Shown: positions 21,188 to 33,016, counted from the stretch's first letter. The stretch is 64,000 nt of DNA from Pelobates cultripes (GCA_933207985.1 OW240916.1:131103442-131167441), one strand, 5' to 3'. Program-made: numbers and translations. The notes: generated from the letters alone by a model not told the origin.

Positions 21188-22698
21188 ATGGGTGCGTCTG
21201 ACTCAAAGATTGTTGATCCCTTGTCGTGTATGTTGAAAAACTTTGCAAAAGGATATAAAGTTTGTGATTTGGGGGTGAAATTATCCCCAAAGCGTTTGAC
21301 TATATTATGTAGTAGAAAGTCGTCTATCTTGGTGACCGCATGGCCTACATGTGGTAGTCTTGATCTAACTCTAGTGCATCGTGTGCACGCGGTTGTATCT
21401 AGTAGGCCTGAATTCTATGATCAGTTTCCGTATATTGATTGTTGGAAACAGATTGTGGAAGAATTGCCTAAATGGATTAAGGTATGCCACGAGAAGCAAT
21501 GTCGCCTCATGGTGGCCAGGACTCACCTGTCCATCAGGGCTGCAACCCCGCCCATTTTAGACTCTCCCTCTGAGTCTGAACTTCCCTCCCCACCCCCTTA
21601 CTCCTCCACTAATGTTAGAGGAGGTGCTGCTGGTGTTGCCATGCCCCCTTCCCCATTTTCCCTACCCACTCATTCATCTAGTTTAGAGCCCAGCCCACTT
21701 GCCCTGAGCCCTCCCCTTCCGGTACCTACCTCCACTAGTTCTATATTTCCAGAATAAACGTCACTTCTGGTTCCTGGTCAGGCTCCTCCCAGCCTGGCCC
21801 GCAACATCCTGTTGACTGAACTTCCGCCCGGTAAAATTAACCCGCCTCATTCTCCTTACCTTACTACCCCTAGACCGGAACTTACTATAAAACAGCCTTG
21901 CCCAAGTCCTATATTAACCTGACAGATGACTGGTTGCCTTCAACCCCGACATTACCAAATCTCCCTCCGCAGGGCCGGATTAAGAGCACAGTGGGCCTGG
22001 TGCTGACAATTATGATGGGCCTAATTACGGAATCTTATCGACGAAAAACACTAAAACAATCATACCTCCCAAGCGTCATGTATCTGATGGAGATGGTGCT
22101 GAAGGGAAACTCAAAGGATGCAGCTATAAGAAAACACATACTCTATGCTAATCCCTCTCTAATTTATGCTTTCATCTTTCAAGTAAATCCATAACCCCTA
22201 ACAGCAGTGTCCAGTGAAGCAGGAAGTCAATGGGCGGGGTTAAAGGGTGTGCCACTGGCGCGAATCACGTGACAAGACTTGCCAAAAGGGGTGAACATGC
22301 CCAAAAAGGGGCATGTTTGTCCAAAGAATTGGAAGGTCAGTCTGGCATGAATGCATGTCAGGCTGCCTTCCAATCCTGCAGGCTGTCCAACTAAGGGCAT
22401 ACTATGCAGGCAGCACCTTGAGCTTGACATAAATGTGTCTAATGATGCTCTCACTCCATTCTTTCTAAGGACTGTCCCCTAGCACACGCTGGTCCACTTG
22501 TCTCCTTACCTTCTTACTAGCAGGCAGAAGTTCCTGGTATATAGTCTGAGACAGAGAAAAGATGTCTACAGTGAGTGTAGAAGAAAGGGGACATGCCACA
22601 GTGTTAGAGAGACCAACGTCTGCATTACCTAAACTAACTTTAATGTCAGCAAGTGCACACAAGTTTTGTTCCCATACATCCCTCTTAAGCTTCCAAAC

Positions 22699-23220
22699 TT
22701 AAAGGGACACTATAGTCACCATAACAACTACAGCTTATTGTATTTGTTCTGGTAAGCAGAATCATTCCATTCAGGCTTTTTGCAGTAAACACTGTCTTTT
22801 CAGAGAAAATAACTCCACTGGCTGCTCCTTAGATGGCTGCTAGAGGTGCTTCCTGGGGCAGTACTGCCTAGTGTGCAGCACTGCCATTCAGTGTCTCTAC
22901 CCTCTGCATGCAGACACTGAACTTTCCTCATAGAGATGCATTGATTCAATTTATCTTTATGAGGAGATGCTGATTGGCCAGGGCCATGTTGGACTTGTGC
23001 TGGCTCTGCCCCTGATCTGCCTAGTTGACAGTCTCAGCCAATCCTATGGGGAAGTATTGTAATTTGCTCAGACCACCACTTCTGAGCCAGCGGCTGCAGA
23101 ATTGAATACAAGTAATATTTTAGTATATTTAGGGAGGCAAGAAGGGGCCAGGGTGGTGGTTTTAACAAAATAGGGTCAGAAATACATGATTGTGTTCCTG
23201 ACCCTATAGTGTTCTTTTAA
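22699..23220. mobile_element. T2/Kolobok-type MITE inside the hAT
   Basis: It starts TTAAAGGGACACTATAGTC and ends CCCTATAGTGTTCTTTTAA, with TTAA at both edges (22699-22702 and 23217-23220). It shares the cactggctgctccttagatgg...gaggtgcttcc...gagatgctgattggcc body with the copy at 52422-52923. It has no coding capacity. Confidence 0.8.
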
Positions 23221-23242
23221 GCAAGAGTATGTGAAGAGTAGT

Positions 23243-25468
23243 TAAGGTTGCCACCTTTCTTGGAAAAAAATACCAGCCTTAATAATTTGTATAATTAATT
23301 AGTTATGCGTGACATCACATGATGTAAATCACAAGGAGTGACATCAGAGAAAATTCTATAAAATCACCAAACTACTCACAGTTTGATTCTGCTGTATAGA
23401 TGGATTGCTCCCAGTGTCTCCCTGTCTCCCAGTGTCTCAGTCTCACAAGTCACCCAGTGTCTCAGTGTCCCTATGTATCACAGTGTCAGTGTCCCCATGT
23501 CGCCCAGTCCCCTAGTCTCCCAGTGTCTGTGTCCCCATTTCTCCCAGTGTCCCAATGTCTCAGTGTGTCCCCATGTCACTAGGATACTGAGGACACTGAG
23601 AGACCCAGGGACACTGAGACCCGGCGACACTGAGACATTTAGGGAAACTGGGAGAAATGGGGACACTGAGACACTAGGGACACAGATACTGGGAGACATG
23701 GGGACACTGAAACATTTGGGGACACTAAGACACTAGGGACACAGACATGGGAACACAGACATTGGGAGACTAGGGGACACTGGGAGACTAGGGGACACTG
23801 GCTGGGAGACAGACACTTGGGGACACTGGGAGACATGGGGACAGTTGTGGACATAGACATATGGACACTGGGACATATAGGGACACTGGGAGACATGGGG
23901 ACACCAGGCACACTGAGACACTAGGAACACACTGGGAGACTAGGGGACACTGGGAGACTAGGGGATACTGGGAGACTAGGGGATACTGGGAGACTAGGGG
24001 ACACTGGCTGGGGGACAGACACTTGGGGAGACATGGGGACAGTTGTGGACATAGACATGGGGACACTGGGACACATGGGGACACTAGGCACACTGAGAGA
24101 CATGGGACACAGACACTGGGAGACTATGGGACACTGAGACACTAGGGACACTGGCTGGGGGACAGACACTTGGGGACACTGGGAGACATGGGGACAGTTG
24201 TGGACATAGACATGTGGACACTGGGACATATAGGGACACTGGGAGACATGGGGACACCAGGCACACTGAGACACTAGGAACACACTGGGAGACATGGAGA
24301 CACTGAAACATTTGGGGACACTAAGACACTAGGGACACAGACACTGGGAGACTAGGGGACACTGGGAGACTAGGGAATACTGGGAGACTAGGGGACACTG
24401 GCTGGGAGACAGACACTTAGGGAGACATGGGGACAGTTGTGGACATAGACATGGGGACACTGGGACACATGCGGACACTAGGCACACTGATAGACATGGG
24501 ACACAGACACTGGGAGACTTGGGGACACTGAGACACTAGGGACACTGGCTGGGGGACATAGTGTATCCGTGTCCCAATGTCTCCCAATGTCCCTATGTCT
24601 CACAGCGTCCCCATGTGTCTCAGCATCCCCATGTGTCTCAGTGTCCCCTAGTGTCTCAGTGTCCCCTAGTGTCTCAGTGTCCCCAGGTCTCCCAGTGTCT
24701 GTGTCCCCATGTGTCCTAGTGTCTCAGTGTCCCATAGTGACAGTGTCCCCATGTGTCCCCTAGTGTCTGTGTCCCCTAGTGTCTGTGTCCCCATATGTCC
24801 CCAGGTGTCTCAGTGTCCCCGTGTTTTCCAGTGTCCCCAAGTGTCTCAGTGTTCCCAGGTCTCCCAGTGTCTGTGTCCTAGTGTCTCAGTGTCCCCTAGT
24901 GTATGTGTCATCATGTGTCCCCTAGTGTCTATGTCCCCTAGTGTCTCAGTGTCCCCATGTGTCCCGTAGTGTCTCAGTGTCCCCATGTGTCCCGTAGTGT
25001 CTCAGTGTCCCCTAGTGTCTGTGTCCCCATGTGTCCCCTAGTGTCTCAGTGTCCCCTAGTGTCTCAGTGTCCCCAAGTGTCTCAGTGTCCCCATATGTCC
25101 CCTAGTGTCTCAGTGTCCCCATGTGTCCCCTAGTGTCTCACTGTCCCCATGTGTCCCTGCTGCCTTTCCCCCGATCCCTCACTTACCTGAGCTCTAGAGC
25201 TGCTGTCTGGACTCTCTGTGCTGTGTAGCTGCTCCCCCACGGATCAGTGAGTAGTAGAGAGAGGCAGGGATATTCTGTAACTTCCTATCCCTGCCTCTCT
25301 CCACACACAGTGACCCCTATTGGCCAGTGCTGGTATTGCAGGGTAATTTCCATTTATTCCGAGAAAATTACCTGCATTTGTATTGCTGGTATTACTGCAA
25401 TACCGGCAGGGCCAGGCAGCCTCAAATACCGTCTGTGCCATTAAAATACCAGTCAGGTGGCAAACCTA
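23243..25468. mobile_element. hAT transposon with a giant minisatellite, nested in another hAT
   Basis: The ends are TAAGGTTGCCACCT on the left and, in reverse complement, TAGGTTTGCCACCT on the right. The 8-bp duplications AGAGTAGT lie at 23235-23242 and 25469-25476. Most of the 2.2 kb is a GACACTGGGA-type minisatellite. A cttacc (GGTAAG on the minus strand) at 25182-25187 separates the array from a unique 3' part. There is no transposase. Confidence 0.9.
23403..25160. repeat. GACACTGGGAGACATGGG minisatellite with two orientation switches
   Basis: About 23403-23578 reads cccagtgtctc. About 23580-24560 reads the opposite strand, gacactgggagacatgggg. About 24563-25160 reads cccagtgtctc again. 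In the middle segment a longer unit with acagttgtggacatagacat recurs near 23841, 24039, 24192 and 24430. Cys/Ser/Val/Pro-rich or Asp/Thr/Gly-rich open frames here are repeat artefacts. Confidence 0.9.
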
Positions 25469-26471
25469 AGAGTAGTGTGTAAAAAAAACAAAAAAACAAC
25501 AACAAAAAAAAAGGTTTTTTTTTGTTTTTTTTTGTTTTTTTTTAAATGGGCCTATTCCATGGGCCTGGGCCTGGAGCTGCAGCTCCATCAGCCCCTATGT
25601 TAATCCGGCCCTGTCCCTCCGACTTACACCGGGCCCAACACACATTGATGGAAATGGCCAAATACAATGGGCAGATCCAGTGTTTGTCTATGTCCCCTTC
25701 ACCACAACTGATCTATTTAATTGGAAGACTCATAACTCTTCGTATACCGATAAACCTCAAGTCATGACAGATTTTTTTACCGCTATTGTACAAACACACA
25801 ATCCCACCTGGGCCGATTGCCAGCAATTATTATTAACTTTATTTAATTGTGAGGAAAGGACCCGGATAAGTCAAGCGGCTATTAAAGCGCTTGAGGAAAC
25901 GGCCCGTACTCAAAATCAGGCCAATCCAGCTGCATGGGCTGCAGCCCATTATCCAAATGTTGACCCAAATTGGAATGTGAATGGTGCTAACATGCCCCAA
26001 TTAAGGGCTTATCGGGAAGCCATTATTGCTGGCATGAAGGCAGGAGGGAAGAAGGCAATCAATATGTCAAAGATGGCTGAGGTGTTGCAAAAGGTTGATG
26101 AGTCACCTAGTGCCTTTTATGAAAGATTATTGGAGTCATATAGATTGTATACTCCTCTTAATCCAGAGGCCCCTGAGAATTCTCAAATGATTAACTCAGC
26201 ATTTGTCAGCCAGGCCCAAGGTGATATTAAAAGAAAATTGCAAAAGTTAGAGGGATTTGTAGGGATGTCCATATCACAGCTAATGGAGATCGCAAATAAA
26301 GTGTATATGAATAGGGAAACTGAGATAAAGCGGGAGGAAGAACGTAAAATGAGGAAGAAGGCAGATATGCTAGCGGTAGCTATCACAAGTGTAGAAAGAC
26401 AGGGAAGTGAATAAAGGAGTCGAGAATAAGCTGAGTAAGGGACCTTTAAGTAGGAATCAATGTGCGTTTTG

Positions 26472-28476
26472 CAGGCCTGGACTGGCCATCGGGCATACCG
26501 GGCAAATGCCCGGTGGGCCGCGATGGCCGTGGGGTCGAGGCCGGCAGGGGATCTCCCCGGCCGGCCCCTGCATGGCCAGCGCTATCCGAGCGCCGGCTCT
26601 GCTGTGTGCCTCCGTGGGCCGGTGGGGAGATCAAAGATCTCCCTCACCGGCCCAGAGGCATGGAGATGCGGCCGCAGGCTGGGTGAGGGAGGGGGGCAGG
26701 GAGGAGAGAGGACCGGCGACGCTCTAACAAGCAGCTCCGCCGGGTCCTCTCACGGGATTCTGAGCGTTGCCGCGGCAACGCTCAGATCTCGCGAGAGTGA
26801 ACTCTAACCCGCAGGTTAGAGTTCACTCTCACCATTGGACCACCAGGGAAGGCAGCATGGCACCCAACCCCCCAGGCAGAACGGATCTCCTCCTCCCCCC
26901 TCCCAGGATAAAGGTAAGAAGGGAGGGGGGGGATATAATTTTTTTTTTTTTATTAGTAAAAAATATATATTTAAATTTAAATAAAAAATACATTCACTCA
27001 AACACACAGCACCCAGACACAGCACCCCCCAGACACACACAGCACCCCCAGACACACACTGCACCCCCAGACACACACATCACCCAGACACAGCACCCCC
27101 CAGACACACACAGCACCCCCAGACACACACAGCACCCCCAGACACACACAGCACACCCCGACACACACAGTGCACCCCCAGACACACAGCTGCACCCAGA
27201 CACACACAGCACCCCCAGACACACACAGCGACCTCACACACACAGCACACCCCACACACACAGCACCCCCCAGACACACACACAGCACCCCCAGACACAA
27301 ACAGCACCCCAGACACAGCACCCCAGACACACACACACACAGCACCCAGACACACACAGCACCCCCAAACACACACAGCGCACCCCGACACACACACAGA
27401 CACACACAGAGCACAGACACACACAGCACCCAAACTCACACTGCACCCCCAGACACACACTGCACCCCCAGACACACACAACACCCCCAGAAACACACAG
27501 CACCCCCAGACACACACAGCACCCTCACTCACACACACAGCACACTCCCACACATATACAGCACACACATATATATATAAAATAACCCTCAGTGAGTTAA
27601 CAGACAAAGGAAACATTAGAAACCTAGAATGTGACAGCAGATAAAAACACCCTCACACACAGCACCCCTCTTACATACACACACTGCGCCCCTCACACAT
27701 ACAATAAGTCCAAATATATATATATACATACACACACACACACACACTACAGCACCCCTCACACTGCACCACTACACATATTACGCTCCAGATACACACT
27801 AGATCCCTTACCCTATATGCACTCTTAATCCTCTACACACACACACACACACACACTGGGTCCTTTACACAGTAGATCTCCTACACACACACACTACATT
27901 CCTTGTCAGCAAACACATACAACATTCTCTAAACACACCCTCTCTGCAACCCCTACACACACTACGTCACCTATACACACACACTTCAGCCCGTATGCAC
28001 ACACTCGCTGCATCCCCTATAAAACTATGCCCCCTATACACACACTCTCTACAGCCCATAGCCACACATATTACACCACAAACACAAATTAAATTGACCT
28101 ATTTATACAATACCACACCACACTCTACACACATGCAATCCCACAAGCAGGCTCCAAACATATGCACCATGCACTTTCCTGGCCCTTTTGTCCTCTGGTA
28201 TCCCACTTGTGGAGACACCAGAGACAATTTAAAAGCAAACACAGCGCAAGCATGTTATTAAATTTGCTTGCGCTGCGCAGAATAAATTCAGGGCCTTTTT
28301 CTAATGCCAGAGCACTTCAGCAGGGCTCTGGGCATTGAACCAACATGCTCACTTTGAGAGGGGGCGTGTTGTCATTAGTGATGACAAAACACACACTCTC
28401 TGGCCCCGCCCCCTTCTTAGGGGGCCGCTCTGATTGAAAAATGCCCGGGCCTAATTTTTTTCCCAGTCCAGCCCTG
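26472..28476. mobile_element. hAT transposon inserted in the gag zinc knuckle (8-bp TSD)
   Basis: The left end is CAGGCCTGGACTGG and the right end CCAGTCCAGCCCTG. The 8-bp duplications GCGTTTTG lie at 26464-26471 and 28477-28484. Inside are a GC-rich inverted-repeat module (about 26560-26850) with gagtgaactctaacccg paired to ggttagagttcactc, GGTAAG at 26913-26918, an AT-rich spacer, and a CACACAGCACCCCCAGA minisatellite (about 27000-27555). A looser CACACA region with tatata tracts follows to about 28140. There is no transposase, so it is non-autonomous. Confidence 0.93.
27000..27555. repeat. CACACAGCACCCCCAGACA minisatellite
   Basis: About 28 units of 18-22 bp occur inside the hAT. All six frames are long and low-complexity (Thr/His/Pro or Cys/Val/Gly), which reflects the repeat and not a gene. 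Confidence 0.95.
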
Positions 28477-28735
28477 GCGTTTTGTAGAGAGGAAGGACAT
28501 TGGAAGAATGAGTGTCCACAGAGAGAGCATTATGAAAATAATAGACAAGGAGAGAGAAGAGTATGGGGAGGTTATAGTGGTAGTTATAGAGGAAAAGGAA
28601 GTTTTGGAGGGAACGGTAGGAATAGTAGAGGGAGTGTTCAAGGAGATAGATATTATCCACCTACTCAGAGACCAAGAGTATAGAGATTTTGTGGGTCTGG
28701 CTGACACTATCATGGAAGACTATTGATACCGACCG

Positions 28736-29280
28736 GGCTCCATCCCCCTTGGATGAGAGGAGCCTATGGTCAATGTAGCAATAGGGGGAAAGAGAAGTTC
28801 TTTCATGATTGACACTGGTGCTGAACATTCCGTGGTGACTAAACTGGTGGCTCCGCCTTCAGGAAAAACTATAACTGTGATAGGAGCTACTGGGAGAAGC
28901 TCAGCTAGACTGGTTCTTAAAAGTTGCACTGGCATTCTGGGAGGCCATTTGGTGAAGCACCAGTTCCTATATATGCCAGAGTGTCCGATTCAACATCTAG
29001 GACGAGATCTATTATCGAAGCTTCAAGCCCAGATAACTTTTCTACCCAATGGATCAACGTCTCTGAGGTTTAATGGATTATCAGGCATAATGACGGTATC
29101 GGTGCCAAGTGAAGAAGAATGGCGCTTCTACTCCATAATGACAAGTGTAAACCCTAAGAGTGATGAACCTTTATTTGACATTCCAGGAGTATGGGCAGAA
29201 AATAATCCTCCAGGACTTGCTCGTAACATCCCACCGATACATATTGAGTTAAAGCTTGGTGTGTATCCTGTTAGCCTTCG
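28736..29280 (+). pseudogene. Proviral protease and start of reverse transcriptase
   Basis: The frame continuing from the gag end contains FMIDTGAEHSVV (about 28803-28838), the aspartic-protease active site of retroviral PR. HLGRDLL near 29000 matches the conserved GRD region. It then runs into an RT N-terminal leader (NNPPGLARNIPP, HIELKLGVYPVSLR). At 29280/29281 the sequence jumps to the integrase C-terminus, so the RT, RNase H and most integrase domains are absent. The reading frame is also lost at the junction. Confidence 0.85.
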
Positions 29281-29442
29281 TATGTTGTTTTTTTATCTAC
29301 TCCAACAGTTGTAAAGGTGGCGGAAGTGACTCCTTGGATTCATCACTCTAGGGATAAACCAACGGCAGATTCCTGGCAAGCTACTCCAGATCGTGAGAAT
29401 CCTTGCAAGATCCAGTTGAAGTGCATGACCCAGTCGAATTGA
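29281..29442 (+). pseudogene. Integrase C-terminal tail joined to the RT start
   Basis: The frame from 29281 gives LSTPTVVKVAEVTPWIHHSR and ends with TGA at 29440-29442. This is the SH3-like C-terminal segment of gamma-type integrases. It lies directly after the RT start, which shows a large internal pol deletion. Confidence 0.75.
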
Positions 29443-30993
29443 GCGTGACTTGAGAAGTATGAGGTGATTTTTTAAGAATCGTGGTTGAAAGTTTCAGAGA
29501 TCAACAAGTAGGTGTTTTGACGGCCATAATAAAGCCTGACCATCTGCCTACGTTTCATAGCCAGAGTGTGTCGAAGGGACCTCTGTGAAGGTGAGGATCA
29601 GAAGTACAACAATCCTTGCAGCCCTCACAAGTGGGAAGCTGAGGTGCCGTCGCACGGTCGAAGAATAAAGATGAGGACCTGAAGAATAATGTGTTTAATT
29701 ATGTGCTTTAGTATTTTTATAAATTTTCAGGAGGGTAAAGGTGAGGATATTCCAAGCTGTGTTAGTTGTATTAAGACTACGAAAACAGGTAACCAGATAT
29801 CCCAGACCCTAATTTGGCACAATATGAATGTAAAGGATCTGTGTCTAGGTGTAGGTACTTAGATACTGATTATAGTGTGTGTCAACCGATATCATATGAG
29901 CCCAAGTGTTTCGATCCCCAATTCCAACCCCGTACAATTTGGTTGGTAATTCGGAACAGTAACTCCCAGGGGACCTTAATAAATAAGACTGTGATAAGCA
30001 CCATACATTCTATGGGCATTCTACTATTTGATGCATGTAAGGCGATCTCGGGTAGTGGAAAACCTTGGAATGTATGTGGTAATCTTAAATGGGAATGAAC
30101 TTATGGGTTTAATGATAAATATTTATGTCCCAGTAAAAGATCTACTGATCCTGACTGCCCAAATAGAGACTTTAACTTCTGCCCCTATTGGTCATGTGTA
30201 GGTTGGGCGACCTGGGGAAAGACAGTAGATCAAGATATGATTATCCAAAGCTTGCCCACTGCACCATATTGTAAAACTATGGAGTGTAACCCTGTGCATA
30301 TGACCATTTCCAATCCACAGCACTTCATTGACAAGTTTGGGAATCTCTTTGGGTTTCAAAATACATGGTACAGGAGTAGATCCAGGGACCATAATATATG
30401 TAGGACTTGAAACTGAGACGACAGCTTCTCAAACTCATCAGGTTTTTCATTCCTTCTATGAGGAGATGAGTGTTGAGGATAAAATTCCCCATAATGTTAA
30501 GAACCTATTTATTGATTTGGCTGAGAGTATTGCAGGTAGTCTTAATATAACTAACTGCTTTGTATGTGGAGGTACTAATATGGGAGACCAATGGCCATGG
30601 GAGGCAAGAGAGGTTTGGTACCTTGGTTCTGAGACAGATGAACAACAGATGCTTTCTCAGTCTTATCATCAAGTAAATATAAGGGAAAAATTCAGAATGG
30701 CGTTTAAAAACATCTATCATAGGCCATGTATGTTTAGCTGGAAGAGGGCCACTGTATAATACATCTGTTGGAGAGTTAACCTGCTTAGGACAGAAGGCCT
30801 ATAATGCTGATACAAAAGATACTACTTGGTGGTCAGCTTCAAATGTCTCGGAACCTACTAATCATTTTGCCAATTACACCAATTTAAAAGAGGTATGGTT
30901 TCACTTATCTGCTAAATCCAATTGGAAAACCCCAGCGAATTTGTACTGGATCTGTGGTAAGAAAGCATATTCAGCGTTACCACAAGATTGGAG

Positions 30994-33016
30994 GGATGGG
31001 GCGGGGCCTGACCAGCATGGTTGCCAGACGTGCAGAGTATGAGCTCCTAAAAAAACTCTGGAAAATCGTGCTCTAATGATGGGATACTACCCACAGACAC
31101 TACTCAAACTGCTCCTGTACAAAGTGAAGACTCTCTGGGAAAGTTCGAAGCACCCCTTTACCTTTTGTGACATGAACCCACATCGGGGCCTTAAAAGCCT
31201 GCACAAGCCGAAAGAGGCACCACTACTAGATGTGCGCGGGGCCAGGCCCAGTACATAAAACACAGCTTAAGGGAATTCACCACCCCCATCGGTAGTCCAT
31301 CCGGTAACCATATCAAACTGAAACTGTTAAACACGCGTGTACTTGTCTCCAATTCCTTTACTTTTCCTTTCTATCTATCCCTTGAGGGCAAGCACCCTAG
31401 ATCAGCAAGATGGCAGGAGGGGAAAGGCAAATAATAACACGCCAACATTTTGCAGAGCGTAGAAGGGAGGGAGAGTGCAATTGCGCACCCCAGGAAGCGG
31501 GGGGACTGACACTCTACTCTCTAAGCCTAACTCCTCACAACAAAGCTATTGTATATAGTTAACACCGCTTGCCACTTATACCAAAAGTTTAGACGAAGAC
31601 ACCCACAGAAAACTTAATGTATATAATATGCCTAAACCGACAACTGTCAAATGCATGCACTGCGCTAATGTTTGACACTGCGCTGTCTTGTTCGAAAATG
31701 TAAATGCTTTCATGTTTATCATCTACTTCGTGAAACCAAAAATAAAGAATTAAAAAAAAAGCCTGCACAAGCATCTAACATACTCAACGTCTCGGTGGCC
31801 TGCCAAAGCACCTGAGGTGAGGGAGACAGCTGATCCCTTACCCAAGCTTCACTCACACTTGGACCAAGGTCCTGTCCCCCCCCCTCTGGGCCAGAGGGGG
31901 ATATCTCGGCCCCCACTGGTGGAATCTAGCGGCCTTGTCGGCGTGGCAATACTCTTCTACAGAGGTCAGGAGGGTCGAGGCCTACCTACTAAAAAGGCCG
32001 TCAAGCCAGGACCCGCTGCTTCACTGAACCCTTCACAGCCTCCTCACCCTGTCGACCCATTGCTGGCGGCTTTTGACCGGCTGTGTGCTCAGTTCTGGGC
32101 AAAACTCTGTGACCGCAAGCTACACACCACTCATGCATCAGACTCGTCCAAGTATACTCACCGCCGCAACGCTGTGGGGACTCCCCCGAATCTTGTCCGC
32201 AAACGGAGGCATAGGAGGATCCCACGACCATCCCAGGAGCCCCAGCGAGCAGGCACTCCAGCTGGCTGCAACCTGCCGGCACCACGAACCACCAAGGGAC
32301 TTCCCCCCAGGCAAAACCTGCATAGCCGTCAAGCTCCCACTTCACATGGCTGGCAGCCTAAAGCGGGAAGTACCCCATCGATCTACCCAGCAGGCAGACG
32401 TGGCCGGACTACAGGAAACACAGCACCTGAGCATGAGGAGGCACGGAGCCGGCGCATCGGCCTGCTACTCTTAACCAGACTCCAGCTTGTTAAGGACAGT
32501 GCCTCTCCCTCTGCAGGCATCAGCTGATTAGGCCGCAGACCATTCTACAGCAAAGCTCCTGAGTATTTTATGTTCCTACACACAGTTAAACATGTTTTTA
32601 CTATCTAGTTTCTGGAGTTCCTGTATATGCTATGCTGTAGGCTACTTAATATATCCCAGTGGTAATTTTACCTTGTTATCCTAGCCATGTAAACAACATG
32701 TAATCTACTTTTTTAACCCTGATTCCATCAACAATGATATATCTATTAACTAAGCCTGTACCAGACTTATGTACCTAAGAAATGCATGTCCACATCTTAT
32801 TAGCCCAACACAAATGTCCTGCTCTGCTTTTCAAGATTATAATGTTCACATGCTTGTTATCTTTTCTACTACTAAACTATGAAAAATGTGCAAACCTCAC
32901 TAATACCATGTTACTGATACCCTATATCTGTTTTACCATACTTGATAGAGCTGTTGTGGCATATGAAGCTTGACTGTTCACATTTGCACACAAAAAAGAA
33001 ACAATTAAAAAAAAAA
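30994..33016 (+). mobile_element. L1-type retroelement inserted in env (10-bp TSD, poly(A) tail)
   Basis: It is flanked by AAGATTGGAG at 30984-30993 and 33017-33026. It starts ggatggggcggggcctgacc and ends with an A-run (33007-33016). A duplicated target and a 3' poly(A) are the marks of target-primed reverse transcription. The interior has Pro/Arg/His-rich open frames (31817-32527) that I cannot match firmly to an L1 protein. It is probably an internally deleted, non-autonomous L1 derivative. A second poly(A) element is nested at 31208-31756. Confidence 0.85.
31208..31756 (+). mobile_element. Second poly(A) retroelement nested in the first (15-bp TSD)
   Basis: It is flanked by AAAAGCCTGCACAAG at 31193-31207 and 31757-31771. 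Its 3' end, aaaaataaagaattaaaaaa, is like the end of the intronic L1 at 44438 (aaaaataaagaatttaaaaa), so the two share a 3' UTR type. At 549 bp it is strongly 5'-truncated or non-autonomous. Confidence 0.88.

Larger units (their letters stand above)
21970..25613. mobile_element. hAT transposon inserted in gag, itself carrying two later insertions
   Basis: The TIRs are CAGGGCCGGATTAAG on the left and GTTAATCCGGCCCTG on the right. The 8-bp duplications TCCCTCCG lie at 21962-21969 and 25614-25621. The first gag copy has the empty site near 20490. Inside are a T2-type MITE (22699-23220) and another hAT (23243-25468). The element's own sequence is only about 870 bp, with no transposase, so it is non-autonomous. 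Confidence 0.92.
21188..28735 (+). pseudogene. Second proviral gag (matrix, capsid, nucleocapsid), interrupted twice
   Basis: The ATG at 21188 starts MGASDSK, with Gly2 for myristoylation. The matrix frame is open to a TAA at 21755-21757 and contains a PPPY late-domain motif near residue 138. Sequence then continues in another frame to 21969, where a hAT is inserted. Capsid resumes at 25622, with NPTWADCQQLL, an ESPSAFYERL-type major-homology-like segment and a charged coiled tail (about residues 205-235 of the 25680-26414 frame). A stop lies at 26412-26414. The zinc knuckle CX2CX4HX4C is split between Cys-Ala-Phe at 26461-26471 and the rest at 28485-28525 by a second hAT. The family is gammaretrovirus-like Gag by its p30-type capsid. 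It is not functional. Confidence 0.8.

Noticed and set aside
21898..22194. Open frame crossing from gag into hAT as a fusion gene
   Set aside because: It spans a transposon junction at 21970 and ends in non-coding hAT sequence; the fusion is accidental.
23383..24969. Many Ser/Val/Pro/Cys-rich open frames on both strands
   Set aside because: They are translations of the GACACTGGGA minisatellite and its inverted blocks.
26998..27616. Long overlapping open frames on both strands (Cys/Val/Gly- or Thr/His/Pro-rich)
   Set aside because: They follow the CACACAGCACCCCCAGA minisatellite in every frame; the repeat unit lacks stops and there is no start context or domain.
31817..32527. Pro/Arg-rich open frame of 236 codons as a host gene
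   Set aside because: It lies inside a TSD-flanked poly(A) retroelement and has no recognised host domain.
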